A DNA stretch of 64,000 nucleotides from Daphnia pulex (Eukaryota > Arthropoda > Branchiopoda > Diplostraca > Daphniidae). Position numbers and translations under genes: made by a program. The DNA lies in assembly GCF_021134715.1 (NCBI RefSeq), contig NC_060022.1, positions 687,001 through 751,000 of the forward strand. The letters run 5' to 3'. The notes beneath the pieces were generated by a model. It was not told where the DNA came from and did not search any database. It saw nothing but the letters and a program-made list of their open reading frames with translations. How positions within the stretch are numbered: position 1 is the first letter of the stretch; every line of letters begins with the position of its first letter. Positions 49,207-64,000 of the stretch are shown here, one piece after another.

Positions 49207-51492
49207 TTAAAAGGTTTTCGTCTTTAGGAGCGCTGCCAGTTGTTGCTGCTGGGCTTCTCCCTGCATCGCAATCAACACTGGTGAATCCTTTGAGTTTTCG
49301 AATGGTGGTAAGAACATTATGGGGGGTTCACGCTGGTCGAACTCGTCCGGGAGCTGTCCACCAGTTGCTGGCTCTGAATAGACAAAAAGACGATAGGTTA
49401 GTTAGGTTAGGTTAGGTTGAAATTTAAATCGTAAATGTCGGGTGATTCGTTGCCTTTATTGCTGTTGGCGTCTACGATAATCGATTCCTGCGGCGCAGTC
49501 GGTGCGGGAGCCGAGACCACGGGATTGGATACGGATACCACTGTGGCGCCGTTCGGTTCCGAGTTCACGTTGACAGTGACAGAGACAGACGTGCCGGGGG
49601 GAACGGCCGACGGGACTGACAAAACCAGTTGAATTCCCTGAGGATTGCCGAAACGATCAGCAGCGTTGATTGCCGCCGGAGCGACGTATTTGGAGATAGG
49701 CTGTTGTTCCACGACGAAATCACCAGGTAGCCGCACAAACTGTTGCTCTGGCTGGCCAGGATAGTTTGCTCCCAAATAGGCCCCCGGATAGTAATAAGGT
49801 GATCCACCCAGACCATCAATACCGTATGCATTTGGAACGGGTCCAGCTGACGCGACGGCCAGAAAAATCGCCATAATCTGCATCCAACCAAACAGAGATA
49901 CTATATAGTTGCATATCAATCAGTCACATCTCTTCTTCCCACACACAAATGTTCCAGGTTCTTGGTGGAATGGCTCATGTCCTTTGTTCCGCAAGACCAA
50001 ATGAGAAGAAAAAAAAAGGTGACTATTGAGTTAAATTCGAGAACTGGTTATTCACCTGCCTAGCTCCTACCCAAAAAAGGTGATCTTTCTTTTTTATTTG
50101 TAATTTTACATTTCCAAGAGGAGAAAAGAAACAGAAAAAAAAATATATAAACACCAAAAAGTTCAACCGTGTCCTTGAAGCCTCGTTTGGCAGAGCCAGA
50201 AAAGGTTCTCTCTCTTTCGTTTCTTATTTAAAAAAATAAATAAAATACAATTGACTGGAGATCATTGGTTCGTGACGGTGAAGTTTTCCTTTCTATTCCG
50301 CAAATGACTCGGATGTTTTGAACCCTTTGACTGTGTGCCATTTGTTCTAAATCCCATCATCTTTTGTTGCAAGTTGCGGGGGGTAACGTTTAAGGTGAGG
50401 TGCGGGGGGAAAAAAGAAAATAAAATTGCCGAGCGGACAACAACACAAGACCACCGGCGGCCGTTGGACGACGATGATGAATATTCGACAAATGAAGGTC
50501 GAGGAGGGCGCAGATGGAAACCGGGCGGAATGCAAACTGCTGCTGAGCTTGCTGCTGCACTCGACTGCAAAAACTACCTAAACCTCGCCCAATCGACCTC
50601 TAGGAGCCCAGAGGCGATTATCGCGAAGAGTCCAAACGAGATCTCTTTCTGTCTTCTCCTTGTATGACCCTCGACTCTTTTACTTTTTCCGGAATTCAAG
50701 TGCTAAGATGTACCGGCCAGCCGCCAGCCAGCCTGAGTACGTCGTCTACAGACAACACCAGTCTCATCTCCTTTTCTTTAAATTTTTGTCTCAATTTTTA
50801 TTATTCCGCCACCGTCAAAGAATTAAAAAGGTAACGACCGCTTTTATCAAATAAGGCAACAATGCAAGTGAATTTGGCTGCTCCTATAGGACAACTCCAT
50901 TTCGACGACGATGGTGTCGTAATTCGGGTGTGACGAAGGCCGCGCTCAGATTTGGCGTGTCGTTGACATGACAAGGAAAGAAAGTTATTTCAATGAGAAG
51001 ATCCAAACGAGATTGCCCATGATAAGGAGAGTGACCGTGATATCAACTTATTCAATATTAATTGCCAATTAAACGCCCAAAATATGTCCCACGTACAAGT
51101 GGGAGCACTCTTCACTGCTGCCGCTACAATGCGCTCTTCACTTTCATCATCGCTCAATTTCTCCGAGCTCGGCGATCACCTGCACGCGTGAAAAATCGGT
51201 CCAGCCGCTGGCAGATGTCCAGCGTTGCTATATTCACCCAATTTTTGCATCGAATTTTGGTTCTTGTTGATCAAACGTGAAAACAAAATACGACACAAAT
51301 CACGACGACCAGCGAGAACAGTGTGCGATCATTCTCGACTTCAATCGAAATGTCAGAACGATATTATACAACAGCCCGGAAAAATCAATGAATAATTGTT
51401 ACAACTAAACACAGCCCGGTGAAAATATGTTGTTGGCTCCTAATTATTGATAACTAGTAAGAGAGTGTGAATAAACTTACAAAGATCTTCAT
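49207..51492 (-). CDS. Small secreted protein, 200 aa, unidentified
   Basis: Exons 51481-51492, 49454-49877 and 49207-49373 close in frame to 200 aa. The signal peptide is split after four codons (MKIF, then IMAIFLAVASAG), as in the collagen-like gene, with a 1.6-kb first intron. The mature part begins GPVPNAYGIDGLGG, has Tyr/Pro/Gly-rich sequence (SPYYYPGAYLGANYPGQPEQ), a beta-rich middle (GIQLVLSVPSAVPPGTSVSV) and a Gln-rich end (GEAQQQQLAALLKTKTF). It may be a cuticle or matrix protein; the family is not recognised. Intron 2 uses a GC donor (AAAG|GCAACG); the only alternative is a frame ending at a stop at 49407, which would leave the last exon unexplained. The GC-AG junction restores frame exactly. 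Confidence 0.7.
49395..49419. repeat. Short TTAGG-type array inside an intron
   Basis: About four units of GGTTA, the arthropod telomere repeat motif, lie in the 80-nt intron of the small secreted gene. Too short to be a telomere scar with certainty. Confidence 0.6.
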
Positions 51493-51563
51493 GGTTGGGG
51501 ATGAAGCTGCAGAAAGGCTGTGTGCGCTTGGTGTGTAAAGGTGGCGGAGCGAGACTAAACCGA

Positions 51564-51600
51564 CACTGAAGGTTTCAGATCTTCGAGACTTCAATTTATG
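51564..51600 (-). promoter_or_regulatory. TATA-like box and initiator of the small secreted gene
   Basis: On the minus strand CATAAATTGA (51591-51600) is followed about 30 bp later by TCAGTG (51564-51569), leaving a 5' UTR of about 75 nt before the ATG at 51492. The layout is the same as upstream of the collagen-like gene. Confidence 0.6.
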
Positions 51601-53834
51601 CCCAGTGAAACATGGGGCGAAGCAGCCAGTGCTGCTGCGGCAGCACTTCCAGCAGACGGGCGATAGTAGTGGAGCGTTGGGAAGAAAAAAACACACACAC
51701 TGGAGCTGAGCTTCCCATAGTCTGGCTTGACACTGAAAAAAGAATTGAGTAAGAGGCAAAATTAATTGAATAATTTTGAAAGACGTGAAGGTAAATTGAA
51801 AGAAAAAAAACGTACTGCTGATACGCACTGCGGGCATCATACATTTGTTTAGCGCAGCTGGCAAACATCTCTAAATTCGTTCCAGTGATCCATCACTAAA
51901 ATAGGCTGTCAACAAACATCTTAATAATTCACGAAATAACAGGGATGGGAAACTATCATCACTGTTAAATTTGGCGTTTCTAAACTTCTGTAAGACATCT
52001 AAATAATAATAACATTGTTTAAACCGTGCATTAAATCTAACATTGAAAAATAACACTTGATTTCGTTATAGGCGACCTTGATGAAGAATCTCACGCGGAG
52101 AGACCTTGAGGAGCGCAGCGCTCTTCTAACCACCGCTCGAATTATTTTCAGGTTAAATTTTTCAACTAATTCATAATCGGCTCACATTGAGAAAAAAGAA
52201 AAAAAAGGTCGTGACATCGCCATCAAATTCTTTGTGCAGGAGACGGTAGCGCTTTTTGTACGAGTTCATTACCCTGGCGAATAGCAACTTTGTTGATTGC
52301 AACGGAACACATTTGCGAGATGGAAATGGCCGTGGAGTCTTTAAGATTAAAAAAACCCCAAGAACGTGACTCAATGGCCAAAGTGACAAACTGTTGAAAA
52401 TATTGCGGCCACACCCGGATACAGAAAAACAGTATGTGGAAAAATATGATCAAAACGGTCGTACACGAATGGCGACAAGCGGATGCCGATTAGTCATCGA
52501 AATAAAAAAGAAAATCTTACGGCCACGGGCCGCTGATAATAAGTTGGCTCTATACACATCCACGCGACGGAGCAAAAATGACCGAAACCGGCATCTTGAA
52601 TGCACTCCCGGGGGCGCTCAAGGCAAACGGGCCAAAGGATGAGGGATATCGAGTTTTTTTCCTCGTCTTATTTTTTTTTTTCTTCTTTGGCTTTTCTACC
52701 AAACATTTTCTCTGATGCGCCACGCGTTTATGTGTGTAGTACCCACATCTCCATCTCCCTTCCCCTCTCGATATAGAGGCACGTATGAGAGAGTTTATAC
52801 CTGGTCGGTAATAATTGATCGTAACCTTGGCCATCGGAAGAGACAACTCTGTGTCATTTTAGTAACTCACATGTCCAGTGTTACTCCTATCATATTTTCG
52901 GCTGAGAACAAAAAAACGCCAGAAAATGGTTAAGGCGGGCAGCAGACAACAATGCGGAATGAATAGAAATCGGATGAATAGATACCTTTTCCGATTGCGG
53001 CTGACAGTTGATTTATCCTACCATCGTGAACGCTGTCTCAAAGGAATGTTATTCACCGCTCGAGTCAAGTGATGGTTATCTCACCTACGTGTGTAGCAAG
53101 TTCTCCAGCAGGTTGAGATGTTCTTGTAAATGGTTTCCACGCGGATGTACTTACAGCGTTTTAAGTTGCATATGGAGATACTAATGAACCAGCTTCTATA
53201 AAGGGACATGAATCAGGAATGAGTGGCACATTTTCTTTTTCTTTTTTCAGAACAATACGAACAGTTATTTTCTATGAATTGTTGCTCTTACCTGCTGATT
53301 TGCTGACCGTCATCATCAACAAAGTTGGTCGTTGCCAACCATCACCAACCAACCGCGCGCGGTCAGGAAATTCAACAGCGGTTTTGTACTTTTGCGTGTC
53401 GTGCGAATCGTTTTTTTTTTTAAGCAGTCGTGACACGTTCTTCTTGTTTCTCCTCTCCATCGTTTTCTTTACGTGTTTTTTTTTTCGCAACAATGACTAG
53501 TTTTTTTTTCTCTTCCGCCAACCGCTTGCGGCTTTATCCGATTTGTACTTACCATAATGCGATTCCAACCGCAAAATCTTCCGACAAATGACGATATACT
53601 ACCTTTTTTGGAATCCTTTTGGCAATCACTTGTTTATTTTTTGAAATGTAAATTATCAATATAGGAATCTCGATTGTTACTTCATCAATAGTGTTGTCCA
53701 CCTTTTGACATTTTCAAAATAATTTTCAACGTGAGCCATCGCAAAACAGCAAATAACGATTGGGGGGGGTTGAATTCTGGGGAGGAGATGGGGTCGGAGA
53801 AAAGTCATCACAGTCTCTTTCAATTGTTGTTGCC
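51601..53834. other. Intergenic region, no gene recognised
   Basis: About 2.2 kb between the small secreted gene and the 3' end of ASCC3. Several open frames, none with splice or family support. T tracts are common after 52660 and around 53410-53510. Confidence 0.4.
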
Positions 53835-56800
53835 TTAGAACTCGTTATTTGTCTCGTAATCGTCATCAAATTCCTTGGGTTTGGCTTTACAAACGTTGAG
53901 GTGGACATTATATTGCTGGTCCAGGCCTAGGTAGCTGTCCGACATGAAATACAATGTCAACATCATGCGGCCGAGTCTTGCGGGGGTCGTGAAACTCAGT
54001 TGTTGTGTGCACTTCACTCTAGGCAAAGTCACGCGTTTCAGCGCTAGCAATTCCTGTTTCTCGATCGATCCCAGGGTTAGAAACCAACCCTCGTCTTTGG
54101 GTTTGGGAAATTTGGGAGCGTAAACAGTCCGGTTACTGCGGCCGGATGGGTTGTTCCCTTGGCCTCCAGCGCCGCCACCCAGAGATGGCAAACTTGCGGA
54201 TTTTTTGGGTCGAGCTCCTCCAGTGGCGACAGGGGTTACCTCGAACAGGCTCTGGCGAGTGAAAGTGACATCCAGAAGGCACTCTTGATCTGCGGGTACG
54301 TCAATCCATACGGTCTCTTGAAGCCCGCAGTTGGGGATAATGGACAAGGGCACCGAGGTCGTTCCAAACTGGACAGACATTGCAATGTCGATGATGGGTA
54401 AATTTGAAAGAACTTGACGGACTTCCTGGATTTGATCCGGGCTGAAATCGGTGGCCAGGAGATTGCACATTTTCGCATAGTCGACAGCAAAGGCTTTTTG
54501 CAAGACGGGCAAGAACGTCAGAGGTTCTTGAGAAGATCGAAGGACGGGCAAGATGAAAGAATCAAAGTGTGGAAGCATGAGAATGGCTGGATCTTCAATC
54601 CACATCGCTTGAATCACCATCTGGAGTAACTGTTGGATACGCAAAGTGGTCGCCAGCCAACCGCCTTCGGCCGCCACATCCATCATGGCTTGCAAGATGC
54701 GGATCGCTTGATCCAGCACCGATTTGGTGTCCGTGACGTAGTCGGCGCAGGGCAAACTCAAGCGCGAAAAATGTGACTGGAAGAGCAAATGGGCCTTGGT
54801 GTGCGATGAATCGTACGTGTAAGGGTTGACGGGCAAAAGGCATTTCTTGGCCAATTCGGCATTGAGCAGGTCCTCGTTATGGCGAACGGGAAGTTCGTTA
54901 TATTCGTGAGCATCACTCAAAATGGATAAAAGATCTTCCAGTTTCGTTTCGTGACCCAATCGATCGCGAAACAACTGCAACGTGTGGTAGCTCAGGTAAT
55001 AATAGGAAGCGATCCGGCCGAGTGAAGTGGGTACAACGCGGCCACCTTCGTCCTCTATTTCAAGACAGGACGCGGCTTCCAGGACCGAGAGGGAGCGATG
55101 AATGAGCGACGTCAGATAATGGTTGACATCGGTAGGTTCCAGTTGTTCCAGTCCGTAATAGGCCGGGTTTTGGAGCAATCGCCGGAAGAAAAACGTCCAA
55201 GTCAGATAGTCAATTGCATCCTGTTTGGAGCAAATCGTGCCAGCCACAATTTCGGCGTTCAAATGTTCCGGCAGCACATCCAGCAAACTGGATTCGACAG
55301 GAAATGGCTCGTACAAAAATTTTTTGTAAAAATCTTTCTTGATGTCGTGCACAAGGACACAGGCGACTCCGTGATCATCATACTGTGGTCGTCCCGCGCG
55401 ACCCATCATCTGCAATACTGCAAACAACAACAACAACCGGTTTTTAATCGACCATTTTGAAAGAAATGAAGGACACGAAGGCATTCTTCTTCTTACCATC
55501 TGTGATTGGCATGTCGACGTAACGACGCGATTTTCCGTCGTAGTATTCCGTGCCCTTGATAACGACCAAATGGGCAGGAAAGTTGACACCCTATTCATCA
55601 AAATCGCAATCTGTTAAATCAACACAAACACTGTTTTCTACTTAAAATAAATAAAAAATCTTACCCAGGCTAAGGTAGCCGTCGCAATGAGAACTTGAAT
55701 TTTTTGGTTGACAAACAATTCCTCCACTAAACGGCGATCCTTCTCTGTCAGACCGGCGTGATGGATGCCGACACCGAAAGAGAGAGTCAACTTGAGATTT
55801 GGATCTCGGATGGAAATGGTGAGCTGCTCCATGTCTCGCTCTGGCATACGAACAAACTGTCGAGGGCTATCCTCTGCAGCTAGATAACCGATCAGGTCCA
55901 GGGCAGTCAACCGTGTTTGACGTCGAGACGAGACAAATACCAACACCGGCTTGTCTGGAGAATGCTGCTTGATAGCCTGGAACGTGGGTTTATTCATCGT
56001 GGCCATGCGGGGGCAATAGTGCTTACCGGGGAACCCGGAAATGTGAACTTCCAACGGAACGGGACGGACGGAGGGTCGAAAATTGAAGAGACCAACTTGG
56101 CCAATGTTGAGCCAATCGGCCAAATCGCGTGCATTGGCAACGGCAGTAGACAGGCCGATAAGGCGCAAAGAGCGACCAGTGTGTGACGCGATGAAGTTTG
56201 TACGGGACACGATGACCTCCAGGACTGGACCGCGATCTTCTCCCAGCAAATGGATTTCGTCGATGATGATTAGCGCTACAGCTCGAACGTAATCGCGAGT
56301 CTGCCAAGATCGACTAACACCATCCCATTTCTCGGGAGTCGTGACGATCACATCAGCCCGGCTGATGGCCCTGACGTCAGGTGTGACATCACCCGTCAAC
56401 TCGACAACATTTTTGCCCAATCGGCGGCCTAGGCGCTCTCGCCAATCATCCATCCGCTCCCGCACCAACGCTTTCATCGGGGCGATGTAAACCACTTTAG
56501 CTTTTGGGTATTCCCGAAAGACACGGAACATGGCGATTTCGGCAACAATGGTTTTTCCCGAACCAGTGGGTGCGCCCAGCAAGACATTATGGTCCGTGTG
56601 ATACAAGACGTGGAAAAGTTGCGTTTGAATGGGGTTGAAATAGGGAAACGAGTAGAGACTTTGCCACTCTGGATTCTTTAACGCAGCGACGGGCAACGGT
56701 TTCAGGTCCAACAGACCGGTGTGTGGCGGATGGCGTTCGGGTAGGATGAGATGCTGGAACGAAATGGGATAAGTGGTTTCGCAGCGAAGCCAACGGTCGC

Positions 56801-59800
56801 TGACAATGCGGATGTAGTACTGCGACGGCAGTGGCTCAAAGATTGGGATGGTGAAGACAATCACTTGCTCCTCCTTGCGTGTCACTTGTTTCTTTCCCAG
56901 CGAAATGGATTCGTAATGATATGTCGTGTTGTTTTCAGGGTCCTCCACCCACATCCATAACGGCTCCGACGAAAGACCGTGAATTCTGTCGTTCCAGCGA
57001 AAATCGGGTCGGATGCTGAGTCGAATTCGCAGCACCGTTCGCGTGATGGGTTGAACCGTAGCCTCTACATCCAGGTAAGGGAACTCGGATGCATTTCGCT
57101 TAACAATTGGGCCAGATCTTTGATTTTGAATCATAAATCCAATCTCTTTGCTGTCCATCTCGCGCAGTCGTTCAAGTGATAACTTTTTCTCTTCCAACTT
57201 GATGATAATATCTTGACCGAGAGTGCCAAATTGGCGCAACGGATGCTGCGAGTCCCAAACTCGTTGCTCAATCATACTAGTAGGACGAAATAAAAATTAG
57301 GTTAGGAAACTATAAATAGAAAATTATAACCTGTAAAATTATCTTACTTGGAAACCCGAAGAACTCTACCGGACATTAATGGCCAATTTTTGCGCAAAAC
57401 AATCTCGAAAAGAGCTCGAGCAATACGAGACGAATTTTGGGCGATGAATGACTGATCGGAAATTAAACTAAACGAGTTGACGGATCCACGTGAAACGTAA
57501 GTCTGCATCAAAATGTTGACTTTGCCGTGAATATTCTCGCTACCGCCGCTGACAGGCAATTCGCAGTAAGTATGGAGATAATCGTCAAGCTCATCCAGCT
57601 CGTCATCACGCACTTTGAGCTGGTCAAACTCAGTTGCCATGGAGATGAGAGCGAAAATTTCGGCATCGTTCATAGCTTGATGCATTTGCTCGTTGAAGAT
57701 CTCGACTGTGTCGTATTTGATGTAAAAGTGGCTAGCGGTTCGACCCAAATCGGTGGCGTGCAACAATCCAGTCTTTTCTTCGAAGCGGATCATTCGGGCT
57801 TTGTCCAAGGATCGGGCAGCCATAACGATCAATTCTCGGCGTTTTCCTCCCAAGTGGGGATCGTCAAATATCTGTTCCAGGTTGATGCCGTAAGCGATAG
57901 GGTTTTTCCTCATCCGAATGAACAAGTAGGTGTAACTTAGCCACTGGACGGCTTCGTCAACATTTGCAACCGTTCCGAGCGTAATTTCAGCGTTTAGGTT
58001 GTCTGTCATGGATTTTTCAAAGCTGCTCTCGATGGGATATTGGCACGTCAGCAACGAGAGGTAGTGGGCTAACTTGTCGTGGGATGTGATGATAGTTCCG
58101 TGTCCTGATTTGTCAAATTGGGGTCGACCAGCTCTACCAAAGATCTGCAGAACATCCAAGATGCCGATATCGACAAAGGCTCCGTGTTTAGCGTCGTAGA
58201 TCTCGGTTCCTTTGATGATGACTGCGTGAGCAGGCAAGTTTACACCCCTAATTTTACACAATTGAATGAAATCATTGTGGAATTTGGATTAATATTGCCC
58301 TGGCATGCCAAATTTTATGAATTAAGAAAAGTGAATTCACTTACCATGCCAAAGTAGCTGTGCAAACCAGGACTCGCGCCATTCCGTCGGCAAACATTTT
58401 CTCCACAAGGTTTCGATCACCCCTCAGCATTCCGGCGTGATGAATTGCGAATCTACGAGACATTTAAAATATTAGCAAACATAAACAGAACAAATACAAG
58501 GACCTACTCACCCGTCTTTGAACAAGTCGACAAGATGCCTATTCCTCGATTTCCCTGCCGTTCTCATGGCGGTGCTGAATCCACTATTATCTTCTGGCTG
58601 GAATAAATGCAGCTGATTTTTTTCCTGCGCGATCATCCTTAAAGTCTAAAATATGCAAACAAATTGTTAAAACAGGAAGTTGCACAAAACATTTGACAAG
58701 GTGTGATACCTGGGCTGTCTTTAGAGTGGCGTTACGGGCATGGACAAAAACCATTACTTGATGTCCCTGTTGTACCATGGCGGCGACCTTATCATAACAG
58801 ACGAAATCCATCTGTTGCATTTGTCGCATGGGATTAACCTCCTTCACACCGATGAATGTTTGAGATAAAGGCACAGGTCGGAAGCGCGAATCAAAGTAAA
58901 AGAGCCCCTTGTATGGATTGACGTGCAGAAATTGCGCTACGTCAACGTAATTGGGCAATGTGGCCGAAAGACCCAAGATTCGAATCATCATCTGGGACGA
59001 TTCAACCTGGCGCAGCGTGCGGGCCACAAGAGCTTCAACTACGGGACCACGATCGCCGTGAAGTAAGTGAACTTCGTCGATAATTAGTAATTTTACCAAC
59101 TGCGTCAATGCAATGTCACCTGGAATCAGAACATAAATCAATTATCGACCATAGAAAAATGAGACCAAAGTCAAGTTTCAACAAACCAGTGCTTTTCCTG
59201 GTAATAACATCCCACTTTTCGGGTGTTGTGATGAGCATCTGAGTGGCCATGATTTCGGCCTTGGTCAACTGCATGTCACCCGTCAACTCACGCACTAGCA
59301 GACCCAGTGGGGCCAAGCGTTTCCCGAAATTCTCTGCCATCTCGGCTGCTAAAGCTTTCATGGGGGCCACATACACAATCTACAAGTAAAACTGTGAGGG
59401 TAAATTTTAAAAGAATTTGTGAATGTACTTTTACCTTAAACTGATCTTTTCTTTCAAGGACTCCGTTAGTGATGTACTGCTTGATTTGATGCAAAATTGT
59501 CAACATAGCAATGTTCGTTTTACCGGCTCCGGTCGGAGCGCAAACTAACATGTTCTAAAGATAGAAAATAATTCTATGAAATTCTGTGTGGTGCGGAATT
59601 TGCTGGCGTTTTCCTTCTTACTTCATTAGTTCGGTAAGCGGTTTCAAATACTACGCTCTGAATCTTGTTCAGATTTTTGCAGTTGCCGAATGCTTTTCGA
59701 CTTATGTCATCCAGTGAAGCGATGGGGATTAATTGGTTTCCTACTTCAGTTGGTGCTGGTTCTGATAGAGGAATGTTGATTTCCTCATATTTTGCGGTGT

Positions 59801-61487
59801 TGGTACGCACCGCAGACTCTGGCAACGCCATTTTCTTCCCACCAACGAAAGCTACCAGTAAAAGGTCAAGTAATGAATCATCTTAAAAATGGATTAAATG
59901 ATATTCAGCATACATGAAGATTGTTTCGCCTCTGCTATTGAATCGTAAACGTTGGGATATTTGATTGCTTTACTAGCGGAATGTTTCATAATTGGAAGCG
60001 TCGAAGCCATGACCAACTGTTGCTCTCTACAAGAAAGAAAGTTTTATCAATTAACAATAGACAGCCCAAGAACGATGTAGTTATAATAAAGTTACTTACT
60101 GAAACATTTTCATCGATGACGCCTCTTCTACGTCATTCTCGTATCCTTGACGTAACTTCTGAAATCGCTTTTCCTCTCTTCGAACCTGCTTCATCAAATC
60201 CTTTTCCTGGGCAGATTGAACAAGCACTTGCCCACTGATAATGGGGCCAGCAGGATAAGGTTTTGGTTTGGATGAGGCCATGGCAACTATAGAAATTCAT
60301 TTAAATAAAAAGTACTTTGGCGAGGTGAATTATTTTGATTTACCCTGAGTGGCAATCGATTTTTCTGCTTTCTTCATTTCCTTCCTATGTTCCAAGAGCT
60401 CTTGTATCAGTTCAAATCGTTCAAATCCCAGCAAATCAAAGAACTAAAGCCAAGACAACACAATGAACTTGATTCATTTGAATTTACACTGCAAAGCACG
60501 ATGGAGAATATATCACCTCCGTTTGTAATTCATCGTCCGATTTACTGGAGCACAAAACGTTCATGATGGAATCAACGAGATCCGTAATGGGAATACTGAG
60601 AGCATTGCAATTAGAAAGAGCTAGCTGCTGCTCAAGCCAACCACGACCATGGGCTTTGCGCTGTGATTAAAGAGAAAAATGTTTCTCATTTTCAAAAAAT
60701 AATAAAATAAATGGTACTCATTCAAATACCTCATATACTCTGGTCTCATTAGTTTTCGCTTCTTCCCATTTGAAACTAATAATATCTTTTTTTGTAAGTC
60801 CATCAAAATTGCTAGTGGGACTTCCCCAATCTATAAGCACTTCAACTCCACTGACAGAAACTTCATCTACTGGGTATATCTTCACATCTTTGCCAAATTC
60901 GGCTACACATTCTTCTGGGTTTTCATTCTTGAGGTACTTCATCACATTCTCAGGCAACTTGTTTGCCAAGTTTCTTACGTGCTATTTTTTAAAAATGATT
61001 AGCAAATAGCAAGTTTTATAGCGAAAAATAAAATCTGAAATACTTTGAGTGCTTCTTTTCCGAGTGAAAGATCAATTATTCCAAAGCCCAAAGAGGAGAG
61101 GTTTTTGGAGGTGACATCTTCCTTCTCCAAAAAGTACAAAAGTAGACCAATAGAACAATCCTCTACCACCTGTGCCCCACACTCATCTCCAACTATTTTA
61201 TGGGCAACCTGTCTAAGAGGATTCAGCAGTGCTCTGGTATCTGCTGTATTTTTCCCCGATTTCTCCAATTCCCCAACCAAACTCACCCATGTGATCCTGT
61301 AAAAAAAAACTTTGTTTAAGAAGACAATTTGAAGATTGCACAGTTCTTACTTGTTGCTTTCTTCCTGATGTTTTATCCTAAGCTCACTTAAATGACAAGA
61401 TGATGTCTCTGTCAATTTACCACATGTGGGAGAACCTAGATTTGTAAAAGCTCTCAGTGCTCTGGATAAACGAGGAGTAGGTTTCAT
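53835..61487 (-). CDS. ASCC3: ASCC3, Ski2-like tandem helicase, 2189 aa
   Basis: Seventeen exons close in frame to 2189 aa: 61351-61487, 61044-61296, 60730-60981, 60517-60660, 60344-60443, 60100-60286, 59914-60026, 59622-59851, 59435-59554, 59187-59379, 58710-59119, 58512-58645, 58345-58452, 57348-58247, 55665-57276, 55497-55590 and 53835-55417. It has two helicase cassettes, each followed by a Sec63/Brl-type module. Cassette 1: APTGAGKTN (about residue 478) and [12 protein letters not shown]. Cassette 2: APTGSGKT (about 1330) and [12 protein letters not shown]. The N-terminus ([13 protein letters not shown]) resembles human ASCC3, and the length (human 2202) separates it from Brr2. ASCC3 is the motor of the ASC-1 complex: splitting of collided ribosomes, and DNA unwinding for ALKBH3 repair. 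The last residues ([11 protein letters not shown]) are acidic. Confidence 0.95.
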
Positions 61488-62477
61488 TCTAGTTGTGAAT
61501 TGATGGAATATATTACACCATTTAAGGTTTAATTAACCCTACTGAGAAAACAAAATTTCAATTGAAATTTAATTCACGAACTGCATGCAATATTTGATTT
61601 TACCGATTCCAAGGATTGAACTTGTGAATAACTTCCTGCTTTACAAAAACACACACAAATATTTTATAATACGTAATTGACAAATTTAATTGACTACGGG
61701 AATGCAAGGATGGACGATAAGACATAAGACAAGAGGCACCGGTAAATGATTCCTTCTTTCCAGCAATCGGTTCGTCTGCTTTGTTTTTTTCGCTTTCGTT
61801 TTCAAGTGACAACGCTAGGTGGTGTGGTCGTAGCCCCAGCTGGTTCAATTTAATTCAAACTGATTCTGCTCACACGGCACAGCCATTAAAAATAGGGAAA
61901 GATACCGATACCTTTATTTAGAATCCCGACACAAAATTTAAAATTAATTGTCGATTGTTTTAAATGCATAATAAAACAATCGTCCAAAAATCGGATATAC
62001 GTACGTATCTAACATTGTCTTACATAGTAACATTACATCAGCAAATGTTCTATCTATCTAAAAGAGTAGCAGATTTTTATTTGTATCTAATGCCAAGGTG
62101 CCAAACCAGGCCAAACAATGATTGTTTACCCTTACACCAATGTTTCATGGAGCAATAAGTTATTATTGCACATGATAATGCCCAGATGTATAGAATAAAA
62201 ACGTAGAAGATATCGATTGAATTTTTATTGAGGCTTCGCAAAATACACGAATGTACGTTCGGCAATTTCGTGTTTATAAAAAAATCTGGAACTTCTCCAA
62301 GCCAATCAGCTAGGTGACGACTCCATCAAAACAAATGAATTCGATTTTAAATGATCGACTGAACGAAAAGGTTAGACGTACGGACAAACAAGATGGGGAA
62401 AAATTTGCGTGACATCAAACAGCCTCCGTTCTTGGTTCAACCCGCTGTTTCTGAGCATCCCGACCTAGGTATTTTAC
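61488..62477. other. ASCC3 5' flank and TER94 3' UTR
   Basis: Gap between two minus-strand genes. The part near 61500-61860 is the ASCC3 promoter region; the part near 62170-62477 is TER94 3' UTR. No other gene seen. Confidence 0.45.

Positions 62478-64000
<1,523 letters not shown>

Noticed and set aside
49395-49419. Interstitial telomere (chromosome fusion scar)
   Set aside because: Only about four TTAGG-type units, too short to separate from chance in an AT-rich intron.

Overview
This window is eukaryotic nuclear DNA from an arthropod, most likely a cladoceran crustacean of the Daphnia type. That is inferred from many short introns (about 55-110 nt) in conserved animal genes, compact intergenic gaps, a short TTAGG-type array and the gene content. 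There is no prokaryotic signal, CRISPR array or convincing tRNA/rRNA gene. All exon models below were assembled by eye from splice signals, and every complete model closes in frame.

Left flank (1-8053): a small unidentified conserved-looking gene (475-2129,+) and a complete hnRNP U-like RNA-binding gene (3139-6888,+).

Centre (8054-23207): a giant palindrome. Two arms of about 5.67 kb (8054-13722 and 17533-23207) mirror each other around position 15627.5. Their coordinate sum stays at 31255 from end to end, so there is no net indel, and only one base difference was seen. The 3.8-kb spacer holds two broken copies (A,+ and B,-) of a gene whose intact version (gene C, 36471-39276,-) lies about 20 kb downstream. 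A and B meet tail-to-tail at 15848/15849, so one transcript could fold into a long hairpin homologous to gene C. This resembles the hairpin-RNA (endo-siRNA) loci known in Drosophila and is the most interesting object in the window. The arms also carry foldback (MITE-like) elements, a 387-bp tandem duplication and a possible small gene present once per arm.

Right part: an aminopeptidase N C-terminal fragment next to the palindrome edge; a beta-1,4-galactosyltransferase; WAVE/SCAR (actin nucleation promoting factor) with an unidentified reading frame nested in its first large intron; NDUFAF4 (complex I assembly); gene C; a secreted collagen-like gene; GH99 endo-alpha-mannosidase (MANEA) head-to-head with the CAAX protease Ste24/ZMPSTE24; a small secreted protein gene; the Ski2-like helicase ASCC3 (17 exons, about 2189 aa); and the 3' half of TER94/VCP, cut by the window end.

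The conserved genes are housekeeping or cell-biological genes without an obvious shared pathway, as usual in animal genomes. The possible functional link is local: the A/B inverted pseudogene pair and its probable parent, gene C.
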